The position numbers and the translations under genes are program-made. A DNA stretch of 64,000 nucleotides, taken from NCBI GenBank assembly GCA_020744425.1, contig JAGMUV010000011.1, positions 1,674,001-1,738,000 of the forward strand, written 5' to 3'. A model generated the notes under the pieces. It did not search any database. It was not told where the DNA came from and saw only the letters and a program-made list of their open reading frames with translations. Within the stretch, counting starts at the first letter, position 1. The number at the start of each line of letters is the position of its first letter. Shown here one piece after another: positions 11,646 to 23,511 of the stretch. Source of the stretch: Dactylonectria macrodidyma (lineage: Eukaryota > Ascomycota > Sordariomycetes > Hypocreales > Nectriaceae).

Positions 11646-13096
11646 ATGCCTTCCCTCGTATCATCCCAAACCCATCTCAAGCAGACCAGCCAGGCTGCTG
11701 GCACATCAACAGCCCCATCTATCGACGTCCCCGGCATTGTCAGGGGTGTCATTGGCGATATTCGAGCCCGCGGTGATGAAGCCGTCCGAGAGTATTCAGA
11801 AAAGTTTGACAAGTGGTCACCTGCATCCTTCAGGCTGTCTGCCGAGGACATTGAGGCCGCCATTGCTCAGGTTCCCAGGCAAACTCTCGATGACATCAAG
11901 ACGGTGCAAGCCAACGTTCGACAGTTTGCTCTCGCGCAGCGAGATTCTTTGAAGGACTTTGAGATCGAGACACAGCCGGGTGTTTTCCTGGGTCAAAAAA
12001 ATATCCCCATCCAAGCCGTCGGAGCGTATGTACCTCAGTGCAACAGTCCTTGATGATTCTTGAAACTGACTTGCTCTTCCACTCAGTTACATCCCTGGTG
12101 GCCGCTATGCATTGCTTGCATCTGCCCACATGACCATTGTCACTGCCAAAGCTGCTGGAGTTCCTCATGTCGTTGCTTGCACGCCTCCCATCCTTGGCGA
12201 GATTCCTCACGCCACCATTGCCGCCATGCACTATGCCGGAGCGGACGACATCTACCTGCTCGGAGGTGTCCAGGCCATCGCCGCCATGGCCATCGGCACT
12301 GAGACTATCCCCAAGGCTGACTTCATCGCCGGCCCCGGCAATGCCTTTGTTGCTGAGGCCAAGCGTCAGCTGTTCGGCGAGATCGGCATTGATCTCCCCG
12401 CTGGCCCTACAGAGGTGTTGATTGTCGCCGACGACAAGGCCGATTACTTCACCGTTGCCACTGATCTACTCTCTCAGGCTGAGCATGGCCCTGACAGCCC
12501 CGCAGTGCTCATCACCACGAGCAAGGAGCTGGGCGAGAAGGTCATCGTCGAGATCGAGCGACAGCTCAAGAACCTACCCACAGCAGCTCTTGCGGGTGTT
12601 TCATGGGAACGCTTTGGCGAGGTTATTGTTGTTGAGAACTTAGATGAGGCTTACAAGCTTGCCGACAAGTACGCCAGCGAGCACGTTCAAATTCTTACTG
12701 AGAAGCCCCGAGAGGCTTTGGAGAAGATGAAGTCATACGGCGCCTTGTTCCTTGGCGAGAAGACTTGCGTATCATACGGTGATAAGGTAAGAAGACAAAT
12801 GCCTCTGCAATCATGAGAGACTCACCATACTAACTGGCTTTTTTTCATAGTGCATTGGTACCAACCACGTTCTCCCCACCAAGGGCGCTGCCAATTTCAC
12901 TGGTGGACTATGGGTTGGCAAGTATCTCAAGACAGTCACATACCAGGAGGTCACTTCAGCTGAGGCCACGAGCGAATTGGGTCGACTCTGCGGTCGTGCT
13001 GCTCGCGTCGAAAAGTTCGAGGGCCACGCTCGATCTGGTGATGTGCGGGCAATGAAGTTTGGTGGTGATCAGTTCAAGTGGCCGACCTTGAACTAG
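11646..13096 (+). CDS. Monofunctional histidinol dehydrogenase-like enzyme
   Basis: Exons 11646-12025, 12087-12786 and 12851-13096 give 441 aa, the size of bacterial HisD. The family oxidises histidinol to histidine with NAD+ and a divalent metal; relatives such as HpsN oxidise dihydroxypropanesulfonate. By position against E. coli HisD the metal and catalytic residues are all present: Gln and His in LLSQAEHGPDS, Glu-His in KYASEHVQIL, Asp in SYGDKCIGTNHVLPT (read across intron 2), and the C-terminal His in EGHARSGDVRA. Fungal histidine synthesis normally uses the trifunctional HIS4 protein; the cyclohydrolase and pyrophosphohydrolase domains are absent here, so this is probably a paralogue with another substrate. 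The Met at 11607 is an alternative start; 11646 has the better context. Confidence 0.9.
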
Positions 13097-16000
13097 TCAA
13101 GTTCCGTCAAAAAAGTAAAAAGGACCATTTGATTTTCGACCTAAATCTTTCTTTGCTCTCTCCCAATAGGCGTTTTCTAGAGATTGTTCCGTACTTCAAT
13201 CAAGAGGCCATTTTGTAAAAGGAAGGCAGTAGTGATGTTAACTCAACATATCATGTACCCATAGACCGATCGTCAATTTAAATTCGACTTGCCCACTTAC
13301 ATCTTATTGCATACAATTTGCCAGCTCTTGGTTCCGAACTAGGCAAGAAACGTAGAGATAGGGTAACCTAGCAGCAACCCTTCTCAACTTCTCAAGTATT
13401 GGAAATGAAGACGTTTGATCCACAATAACTTGATATGGTGACTTCTTCGATTTCTTAAAGGAAAAAGTCAAAGAGTTCTTGTTTCTAAAATTAGGCCGGC
13501 GTGGTCCTGTCAGTAGGCTTGGCTCGCAGAGAAGCGAGATGCTGCCGCACCAATCTAGCGACTTGTAGCGTGTACGACATGTTTTGAGCGATGATCTCCT
13601 GGATTTGAGTTGATATAATAATGGTCATGTTGGCATGATCCTCGTGGGGAATAGGGGTGACTCTATGTCGACTCGAATTCAACCGCCCTTTCCTTAGCCA
13701 TTGTGCTCGTCAAGGCCGTCACCATCTTGTATAGCCAGACGAGACCAGCAGGCGCTCAACTACATTTCTAAGGACAGAAGTCCATAGTAGGGTCTTTCCT
13801 TCATGTGAGAACAAAAAGTTGATCGAGAGCTTGAGCCTCAAGACGTGCTTTCACACATCTTCAATGTTGTCGCACGTATGACGTACGGCATTGCTAGCAT
13901 AGAAAACGTCCAATTCCTCCAGAAACCTGAGATTATCGTGAATTTGATTCTGCTTAATGCAAGAGACCCTTTCTTGAAAGCACCTATACTAGTTATAGAT
14001 GACCCGGGTCTAATGAACGCCAAATCGCTTTTCTCGATGAACCACACAGTGACAAGACAGGGTCCATGATTTCAATATCATCACCACGGTGCACAACAGT
14101 GCCGTAGCAATGATCTCAATCCAATAAATGTTTTTCAATCCAAGTGCTCCGAAGACAACCGTAAGCGGATTCGCGATTAGAATTACGGTACTGATGTAAG
14201 TGTTGAGATGATAATTGTATGTTGATTGAAGAAGCAACTATGAATGCTAAGGTACGACTTCGTCTACGTATAGTGAGTGGATCACTCAGGGATCGGACTA
14301 AGGTTAATCCTTCAACAGTAAGCTTTGGCTAAGCAGACTCAGCTGAGGGCCAACTTTTAGTGACGGGGGACAGCGACTACTGAGCCAAACTCCTAGATAT
14401 AGGGTAGCAACTCATATCCTAGAAGAGAGAACACGTGGAAATTGTTGACCTTATCTCAATTTCATCACTGTGTAGTGCCTAGACCACGCCGCAGTAGGTT
14501 CGATAAGGGGGAAATTACCGACTCCTATTTTGGCTTGGAGATATCAGCACTTGAAAGTTGCACGTCTGTGCGTGGGGGTCATACACAATGGGATTGGTCC
14601 TCACCGGGGTCAGCTCAAGACTATCACCTGTGGATGTCTAGTCAGTGTCAGCGTGGGTTTCCCTGCTATAGTGGATGACGGAAGGCAGCACTCTAGATCC
14701 ATAGCTGCATTGTTACTAAAGGACACGTATCTATTAAGCCGGGTATTAGCAGTAGGTGAACTACAAGCATGTTATTTGTTTGTGGCGATTATCAACTTGC
14801 CTCTTTATGGCCCAGCCTGGAATTGGATCAAGTGAGATATTGTCCCAAGAATGTGAACATGAGTCTTGCCCGGACGATGACCTGACCAAAAAGATGAGTG
14901 AGGCCAGTAGATCACGCAACAAATGTGTCGGACATAGCCGCCATAGGGTCTTACAAGGTGGACAACTTCGATGACCACGTCCGTATTTAGATCATCAGGC
15001 GCTACAGCTAGCTGGATCAATCGAATTTTGAGACAACATAATTTAACTAGGCTTATTTCATGACTATTTAACACGTCACTACTTCTCTTACCTTCATTGG
15101 CGTCCCCTCGCTCTCCACCTTCTCATAACTCGCTTACCCTTCCCTCTGCCTTGGCTGGGCTTTCGCATACCGACATCACATCATTTCCACTTGGTCGCAA
15201 ACACTCGTGGATCACAAAGGTGAATAACGGTTCACAAGGGTTTGGTATGATGGCTTTTGTAATGTCCCCATCCCCACCTAGTCCACCTTGAGGTCTTTCA
15301 GCCTGCATCGGTCATCACCTTGGTTTCTGACTGGTTTTCCAGATTGAGCTGAAAAATGTCTCTGAATGACGATCTGTTTGAAGTTTTCGTTAGCAATGTC
15401 TTATCACTGGCGGCGATATGAAACATCTTGTGGCTTGGGATTCACAAAAGATTACCTTGGCGCCAGACTCGATTGCAGGATGTCTCAGAATCTACGCTTG
15501 CGTAGCCTCGAACGTCGATCATCGTGCTACTCTCAGCTGTGGATAGGCCCATGGAGGATTCAAATAGAACAGATTGAACTCCATTGGACCCTTGGAAGTA
15601 TCAGGTTCGTGGCACCATTGAGTAACACGGGTTTCACCAAGGCTGCGGTCATTCACTCATCCGTAACACGAACCCGAGAGCGGAGTGGTCAAGCTCGCGC
15701 CGGAACGAACCAACTGCAGAGAGTTTCTGAAGCTCCGTTTGTGTGAGAAATTTCGAGTCTGATGCCCCTGTCTCGCCCGTACTGTGAATCTAGACTCTAG
15801 GTTTCACGACGCGAGGCTTCATCAATTACATCTTAACTGAAGGTCCACAGGAGGGAACACGATTCAGTTATTAGTCTGAGTAAGTAGGGTCTTGAGAAAA
15901 CAGAAAATTCGGAGTCCTAATCGGGGTCCGGCGTAGCTTGTACAACGCGGTAGTACCCAGGTCATCCCATGAACTACAATGCCTAGACTCGCAATACGTT

Positions 16001-16434
16001 GCCTAGGTATTGTTTCAATACATTCTCCATCGTGTGGCATGAACTTTATGATGCTTGAAGATCATGGCCTTGCCTGCCGATCATAAAAGGTATCACGAAC
16101 AATGGGTCCAAGTATCAAGGGAGGAGGCTGGATGATCAGAGTTCCATGGTGGAACTGGTGTGTGGCTGGTTCCTGACCACGCCATGGCGCCATGGGTCGA
16201 CGCGTCAATCTCGTGAAGCCTTCGTACCACATCCTTTGCTGATTGAACCTCGACCGTCTCTCCTTAACTGTTCGCGACTCCTGGTGTATGCTTTCGGAGA
16301 TCCTCAGATTTTGTTGAATGTACTGTTGGGGGCTTTTTTTTTAGTGCTGCAAACTTTGGCTACCCCGCATATCGCGTTAACCCCTGTCTTGACGCGCCAC
16401 GCCCTCGAAAACGAACCCGGGAAAAAATCTCAAC
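13097..16434. other. 3.3-kb gene-poor stretch
   Basis: Only short ORFs. Minus-strand pieces around 13491-13682 and 14010-14237 (the latter hydrophobic) could be relics, but I could not assign them. A 14-bp perfect palindrome, CCATGGCGCCATGG, lies at 16182-16195. No transposon ends were recognised. Confidence 0.3.
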
Positions 16435-16845
16435 ATGGCCTCAACTTGGTCACAAGATTGGATGTTTTCCTCCTCGAACCCACAAACAGCCCAATTGAGC
16501 TCGAGTCACGTGAGTGATCAATCCAATTGAGTCTTCGAGCTTCGTCTAACCCAGATTCTCAGTCGTCATTGCTTGAGGAGCTTGACGGCCATCTCTCGGG
16601 GCACGACCAACCATTGATCCTCCCAATCTGCGAATGTGTACGCCTGATCCATGCCATTGCCCCACTCCCTTGTTCAATGTGATCTGATGAAATCATAGGG
16701 GCCTAAGAAGAAGCGTACTGTCTTCCTGTGGACTTGCTGCGCCTGTCTTTGTTCAGGCATGCGAGTATCAGCCGGTTCCTGTCCAGCATGCGGAACTCCA
16801 CGCTGTTCCTATTGTCGAGTTGAAAAGACTGTCGTGCGAGAGTAG
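16435..16845 (+). CDS. Small Cys-rich zinc-ribbon-like protein (98 aa)
   Basis: Three short exons, 16435-16509, 16563-16637 and 16699-16845, give 98 aa. Every join is in phase, the introns are 53 and 61 bp, and the first has a CTAAC branch site 15 nt before the acceptor. The first 50 residues are polar. The C-terminal half has the pattern W-x-C-C-x-C-x-C near TCCACLCSG followed by SCPACGTPRCSYC, i.e. paired C-x2-C knuckles preceded by W, the pattern I know from many small fungal zinc-ribbon proteins of unknown role. A second possible acceptor at 16554 would bring a stop in frame, so 16562 is preferred. It is convergent with the CorA-like gene. No function can be assigned. Confidence 0.65.
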
Positions 16846-17138
16846 GAGAACGCTGATAGACCTAGTCTGGAAGATTCCGGATGGATCCGAGATCTGAGTT
16901 TCATCTTGGAAGGGGATTAGGGATCAAAGAACACGTTGCCTCTTTGTACGCGATATCACCGTGGCGAAAAAAATACCCTTCGTAAATAGTGCTATCTTAT
17001 TCTAAAAGTTGGAGTTTGTTTCTGCTTCTTCTCCCAAACCTGGGTCAAGTGTGGATAAATAGAGATGTATTGCAATGCGTCCACAGGCTAACATATTTCG
17101 CCGCAAAATTGCCTTTCTCAGCTCATCTCCAATACATG

Positions 17139-19505
17139 TCATTCGTCCGTTGAAATAGAATGATTCTCGCGTTTCGTTGAGGTTTCAAACCGAAAACAAG
17201 CGCGCCACATGGCTAGGCCTATGTGCCGAAAATGGATCAAGAGGGAGAACAAGAACACAGCGCCGACCAGGCTGCCTGTCAAAGCCATAAACGAAAGTTT
17301 TGTCGGTCCCAAAAAGTGTGGAATTGCATCAGCTTGCATGGAATAAATTCCGCTGGAAAGTGAAACAGGTCCGTGGAACTGAACAAGTGATGAAAGAGTA
17401 AGTTACGAGTCCTCTACCCAGACTTGAGGTCTCCAGAAGAAAGATGTACTGACAACTAGCATGACAATAGCCACGGTGACGCTAAATTTTGCCACTCCAG
17501 CTTGGATCTCAGAACCCCGATTAGCTTCCGCTGACATGTAAAGAGTAACCTGCAGCCACATGTTAGTGTACTAGTTGGCGCAGAATAAGGCTCTTGAGAG
17601 ATGCGCCTTACCACGTCGCGGAAGTCATTGCAGTCCTTTTGCAAGCATTTTAGTTTCCACACGCATTTCTCCAATACTTGAAACGACTCGTGGACGTCAG
17701 AAAGCTCCCGGGCCACCACATCTTTGGAAAATGTCTCGTGACGCTGAAATCGTTTCCAATCCTCGATTAATCCTTCAAGGGTTTTTATCAGACGCCCTAG
17801 GAGACTCTTGGTTTGGCGAATCCAGGCACAGTGATCTTCAAATGAGATACAGGACAGTGGCCCAAGATCGAGTGGAGCCGAATCAATCTACCAAGTTTGT
17901 CAGCATTGAAGTTAGTGCAATTCAAGCTAATGAACAAGAAGCAATCGTGAAGAGTAAGAAGGAAGGGCAATGAATCTCACATATGTTTTGATCCTGTTTT
18001 CAGCGTTTTTTGCCACAGTCCTCCATTCTCCTTCTACCACCTCTATTCTAGCTTTTAACGTAGCCCAGAAATATCTCCAAGGGTCTAGAGAAGGCATGTT
18101 CGCATCGAATTCACCCCTTGTCAAAGGATCAGAATGAAGCACATCGTGTTCCAAATAGCTGTCATCATCCTCTTCATCATCAACATCGCTGTCGATATCT
18201 GGGTAGTCGAAGTAAGCCTTGGCACTCTCTCGCTCATCCTCATCATCAAAATATGAATCCACAAGGGCATATGCGATGTACCGGCGGGAATCGATTGCAG
18301 ATATGAGCACAGAGGTGCCGGCCTCACAAAGATAGTCGGTCAGAGAAGCATCACCAGATGAAGGTCTCTTTATCGAAAGAAAAGATAAGTCCTGCACGTT
18401 TCGAAGCGGCTTTTTCCGGCCCCTCGACTTCGCATCGTCCGGTTTCCGATCGGACATCACGGTTCTCCAAGCATAGCAAGGTAGAGCGAACTCGAACTCA
18501 TAAAATGGAAATTTCTTCGACTGCATCATTGTCAGGTTTTTCAAAACGCCAATGATTCAAGATTAGTGCACTTACGCCAGTGTTGCGAACACTAATGAAG
18601 CTTTCAAACATCAAATGTCTGTTAATCAGAGCATATACCTTTGGGGCTTGAAGTCTTGATGCTGTAGAAACCAAAGCCATTGCACCCCAAGGGTTGAGAT
18701 TGGTATGGAAACTAACAAAACCATTAGCTTCCATGCCCCGCATCGGCAGTGCGGGCTTCTCACATGACACGACGATCAGCATTTTGACGAGGCCCAAGCT
18801 GCTCTTGGTTGGAGTTGGCGGTAACAGTATCTTGATCTTTTGTGCCGTGAAGATCGCAAAATGTGAATCTCTAACCAGAATATTAGTAATCTCTTTGACC
18901 TCCAGGACCAGACCATTTACCGGCTTCTTTAATTCCAAGTATTGTTGTCGCACAGACAAGGGCCCAGGGTGTCGCTGGCCGTCTGAGCGACAGTCGTCTA
19001 TGGTTCGATCATCAAGAAAGGTCTCTGTCGAAGGGATCCGGCGGGAGCCTAGCTCCAGATCTTGCAGAGTTTGACTGCCACAGAACGAAGATACCTCTTC
19101 TACTTCCTGGATCGTGCCTCGCGATGCATTTGGAGTAGCTTCCCTGAAGCGCTGGAACAACGTCTGCTCGGTGAATTCACCGCCTTTTACCTCAATCCAT
19201 GATTTATTTTCATCCTCCAAGATGTGTTTGAGTTGATTCTCTGGTAGGGCAGTCCATTGGTAATTTCCGTGACTCTCATGCACTTCGTAGATACCGTTGA
19301 AATGCTTGAGTTGGTTGTCATGGGCATCTGATCTCGGGCTTTGGTCACCGTTTTGTCGCGTATTTCTCTTTCGTTCCTTTCTTCTGCTTCTTCTTCTGTC
19401 TCTCCTATTGCATTTTCTGAATCGCCTCTTAGAATTGGGGAAACAGTGTGACCCTTCGTCTTGTATGACAGTCCTGTCGTGGATCTCGCATGGGTGGTCT
19501 GACAT
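17139..19505 (-). CDS. CorA-like divalent-cation-transporter-family membrane protein
   Basis: Exons from the 5' end: 18576-19505, 17981-18520, 17612-17887, 17454-17549 and 17139-17378, about 693 aa. The first block holds two further plausible introns (18871-18920 with a perfect TACTAAT branch site, and 18712-18763). Together they remove 102 bp, so both variants keep frame (659 aa). Family marks: FALPCYAWRT, then LTDYLCEAGTSVLISAIDS and YIAYALVDSYF, the conserved middle of the fungal CorA-like proteins; an acidic stretch DSDVDDEEDDDS; a helical region about DPWRYFWATLKARIEVVE through RQTKSLLGRLIKTLEGLIED; and two C-terminal membrane helices with SGIYSMQ at the GMN position. The N-terminus is very Arg-rich (RRDRRRSRRKERKR). 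Without GMN, Mg2+ transport is uncertain. The start at 19505 is tentative. Confidence 0.82.
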
Positions 19506-22233
19506 CTGCTCAAATGTACTCCAGTGGCACAGACGTTGGCAGTCTCATTTTGGATCCCACTCAATGTAAACCTGTGTCTGATGTTTCTTGCCCATGGATA
19601 ACGCTGAACGAACCGTGCGTCAAGAAATGCTGGACATGGGTTCGTTTCGAAATAAGATCGCCTGGCTTCAACAGCATCACACCAAGGGTGGGAGCGAGAA
19701 ATGCGTTCGCGCTAACGATGACAGAGTCGTTTTTTCGGTTGATCTTATGAAGATCCTAGCCTGGAGAAAAGATCCAAGCGGCTTAGATCTAGTCTTGTTA
19801 TCAGAGAAGTACTTCGGAAGGGTCGCGGACAGGCCCAACCCCCGCTGCGCTGGACTTATAGCTGGGGCATAGCCCATTCCGCTGAGGCGGTCGCAGCGGA
19901 GCAGATGCGTGAAGCGAATCGGACAATGCATTGGGCTCCTTACACCGCCCTGGTCTCAGATTCCATATCTGGTGACTGAAGTGCGGGGTCTTAGACCTAT
20001 GAAAAGTGAGGATATTCAGGCGACCAGATGCCTCTTTGTTTTGAGGCCCGACCCGTAGTGGCACTGTCGACGGCATATAAATGCGCCTCGTCAAACGTGG
20101 CACCAATGGCTGCAGAGATGCAGCAGGATTCCTTCCGTCCGTCGCCGTTGAGATATCAAACGTACACGAATGTGTACTTCTCGTGATGCGTAACGACAGC
20201 ACCTAAGGATTCGGCTGTGTAGTTGTTGGTGGAAACTCGTAAAAGTGGCCGCAGCCGCGTGGCGGAGCTCGGCCAAAAGTCCCGCCATCTTGGCTCCCTT
20301 GCAGCTAATATCTCCCACGACAAGAAACGAACCTATTGCCTTGATTATTATCATATTGAGTCCAACAAAGATGGATCTGGGACACTCACATGATAGATTG
20401 CTGACACAAAAACAGCTGCACGATGGCTTCCTGCGTATGGAAAGTTGAGGCGGGGGGCGACCCACCGCCCTAAAAATCAAGTCACGCAGCCACCATCAGT
20501 CTGCATCTCATAGTGATACCCACACCACCATTTTGATAGTCTTGTTGTCATTCAGACAGTTTGTCGGTGTAGGCGGCTAGATGGTGCCCGTCATTAGTGT
20601 TGCACCATTCAGCCACGCTTTGTTCAGTGCTGCCAGGTTGGGTTGTAAATTCCAAGCTCGATTCCCAGCCGATTCGGATATGCTGAGAGGTGCATTTTGT
20701 CTCCGATTTCGCCCGTTAGACTCGGTCTGGGCGGTGACACTTATGTAGGACTCGGCCAGTTGGCACCAGCCTGTCCTGGCGCGCCATTCCCGAGCATTGT
20801 TGTCTTCTCTAGATATTAGCCCATTTCTTGTCTGCATAGAGAATTTTAGAACGAGGGCAATCCCGACCATGTTTCGACACTGCATCCTAGCAAGCTTAGA
20901 AGCCCATCAGTATGAAGCACATCGCGATTTTAGCTGGTAGCGCTGTAGGGTAGCGTCGATTGCACCTTCACACTTAGTCAGCAGGACCTTGAGCTTCAGG
21001 TGGCGCCGCCCACCACGGTCGCGACATTTTTTAAGGAAAACAAAACAGAATAAACACTCAAAGTGTTCAAAATGACTTGTAGCTCCTTGGTATGCATCGT
21101 AATCGAGTAGCTTGAATTAGACGACGCGTGGATGTTGACGCCTAGACATCCGTCAGTTACGGTTGATGCAGTCAGTCGCTTGGTAAGCGTGCAGTTCATC
21201 AGACAACTTGACTAGGCATCCGGAAATGAACTGGTGCATGCAATTTCTGAACTCATAAGAAGACACTTGAAGTTCACTATTATACAAAAAGATAATGCAG
21301 ACGCTTCATGTCATATGAAGAAGTCTGGTCATTTCTCTGGACAACCAATCGACCCCTGCCTTTGTCTATTGTTTTCGGCCGAAGCACGTCCATCATCTCA
21401 TTCGATATCCGTACTCCGACCGGATCCGGATAAACTGGGTGATCTCTTTTAGGGAAGGGGTTGGAAGTGTCCGACATGCGTGAGTCATTGCCTAAACCCT
21501 TCGAAGTAATTTAGAGAATGCAACCGCGAGGTGTATTGCGTCATTCACATCTGACAAATTCACTCGATTGGTGGTTGGCTGGATGTTGATGAGGTACCTT
21601 TAATCCTGGCCCATCTAGGCTACAATTAAATAGCGAACGTTGACTCACACCCCGCCCGTCTTAAACCCTGTCCAGCGCCGTTGGTAAGACATTCATTCGT
21701 TCATTAAGATCCCGCCATCAACTGTGAGGGTTATCGGATGTCGGGCTCTTATCCTGCGTGTTTATCAGACATATATACTTCAGCCTTGGCAGACGCTAAC
21801 GGGTAGCTATTGCTGGTCAAGGGTATTTAAATGGCGCGGGTGTCTGGTGAAGTGAGAGTCTAGCGAAAACTTCAGAGAAAATCCGAATGAGCTAGGCAAC
21901 CGTAATCACAGATTATCACAAATCGGGGCCATAATACCCCGAGTGTGGTATGGTGTGACTAACTGCATCGCACCATTAGCGGTAATGGTGGGGAACAATT
22001 GGATTACGCAGCTCAAATTGATGGATGCCTCTGTCAGCTTGCGTGTGTGTCCGCGTGAGTCAAATGATCCCAGCTGCATCTACTTACGTAGTTGTTGAGC
22101 ATGAGGACCTTCTACCGCCGCGTTAAATGCGTGCACAATTCCATTTCCTCAGGCATCATCCTTTCACTTCTGGCCATGCCTTTCTATCATATCAACTACA
22201 CGAAACGCCGAGAACCAGCAAGCTTTACTTGAT
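19506..22233. other. 2.7-kb gene-poor stretch
   Basis: No supportable ORF, RNA gene or repeat. It separates the minus-strand CorA-like gene from the plus-strand arrestin-like gene, so both promoters lie here. Confidence 0.3.
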
Positions 22234-23511
22234 ATGCAGTCAACCCAGTGGGACATCAAGGCCTTTGGCTTGAAGCTCAAGAACCACCGGCGAAACCAGG
22301 ACCTCAGCATCAGTTTGCACCATGATTATAAATCAAAGGTGTACACTTCTGGATCTTCCATTGCTGGAGAACTCGCCATTACACCCAGGAAAGATGTCAG
22401 GTTCGACCTAGTGCAGATTAGCCTCTACGGGGACGGGAGCATTCTCCATGAAGACATTGGTACGACCTCCGTTGTGCGGTTCAGTTTCCTCGACATCGAA
22501 ATGCCCCTCCCCTTGGCCGTCCTGCCAGAGTCCAGAATTTTTGAAGCTGGACAACAGTACAATATTCCATTCGAGTTTGTAGTGCCGTATCAGCTTGCAT
22601 CTGCATCTTGTTCTCATCCCACGACGTCACAGTCACTGAGAGATCACCACTTGCATCTGCCACCCAGCATGGGAAAATGGGAAAAGAGCGACATGGCTCC
22701 CAACACGACTGAGATCCAGTACAAAATCAAGGCTTCTGTAATGAGATACGCTCGAGCTGACTCCAAGACTGAACCCTCCCCAGTCATGGAGACCAGCAAG
22801 AGCATACTGGTCATCCCCTCCTCACAAGAAGATCCACCATTGAGTCTCAGCAGACTCGACTCCTTGTACACTACAAACAAGAAGGTCACCATCAGAAAAA
22901 GTTTGATCTCAAAGGCCCTTGGTAACGTGAGCGCTGTGGCTACAGAAGCCGCTACTATCTACCTTGGCTCTGATGGGCGCACCGCTACCTCATCTACAGT
23001 CGGTGTAGCTCTTGTCTACGATCCCCTTGAGACCGACTCCTCGCCTCCCGCAATTGGCCAGGCATCAGCGAAGATCATTTCACACACCTGGTCACATGGG
23101 AGAGCAGTCACCCTCTTCCCAAACTTGGGCCCGGCGATGATATCAGACTCATCCAGCGTCTCCGTGGAGTTGAAGCCCGTCAACCCCTGTATTTGGGTAA
23201 AACATACGGGAATCAGCGGTGGTGGTGAAATCGACGAGTCACTGGCGCTTCCATTCTACTCAAGCCACATGGAAGCCTCATTCGAGCTTCCTGTGTTGAC
23301 ACATACGTTCACACCAACATTTCATTCCTGTTTCATTTCACGGGTATACTCTATCAAATTGGATGTCTATGTTGGTGGTCAATCCATTGTATTGAGTGTC
23401 CCTCTTCAAATAGTGATGCAGGGATTGCCTGAGAAGTCACATTCTGACGGTGCTCCCCCAAGTTTCGAGGAAGCTTATGAATCATCACAGCGGAGTAGAC
23501 ATAGTGGCTGA
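22234..23511 (+). CDS. Arrestin-like protein
   Basis: A single-exon 425-aa protein. It starts with a polar segment, then a beta-rich arrestin-N-like region: residues about 27-45 SISLHHDYKSKVYTSGSSI, the GELAITPRKDVRFDLVQISLYG strand pair, and RIFEAGQQYNIPFEFVVPYQL, the characteristic 'L-x-G-x-x-Y-x-x-P-F-x-F-x-V-P' phrase of fungal arrestin-like proteins. A second beta domain follows (about 200-395), with SIKLDVYVGGQSIVLSVPLQIV. Such proteins act as adaptors for cargo and ubiquitin ligases at membranes. The tail has PPSFEEAYE, which resembles a PPxY-type ubiquitin-ligase docking site but lacks its Tyr at the fourth place. No introns are needed. Confidence 0.8.
   Translation: MQSTQWDIKAFGLKLKNHRRNQDLSISLHHDYKSKVYTSGSSIAGELAITPRKDVRFDLVQISLYGDGSILHEDIGTTSVVRFSFLDIEMPLPLAVLPESRIFEAGQQYNIPFEFVVPYQLASASCSHPTTSQSLRDHHLHLPPSMGKWEKSDMAPNTTEIQYKIKASVMRYARADSKTEPSPVMETSKSILVIPSSQEDPPLSLSRLDSLYTTNKKVTIRKSLISKALGNVSAVATEAATIYLGSDGRTATSSTVGVALVYDPLETDSSPPAIGQASAKIISHTWSHGRAVTLFPNLGPAMISDSSSVSVELKPVNPCIWVKHTGISGGGEIDESLALPFYSSHMEASFELPVLTHTFTPTFHSCFISRVYSIKLDVYVGGQSIVLSVPLQIVMQGLPEKSHSDGAPPSFEEAYESSQRSRHSG

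Noticed and set aside
13491..13682. 63-aa minus ORF with PIPHEDHANM, which recalls a phrase in fungal NACHT-associated hydrolase domains
   Set aside because: Only one short phrase fits, with no domain continuation on either side.
14010..14237. Hydrophobic 75-aa minus ORF that could be a membrane-protein relic
   Set aside because: Composition only. No family motif and no joining exons.
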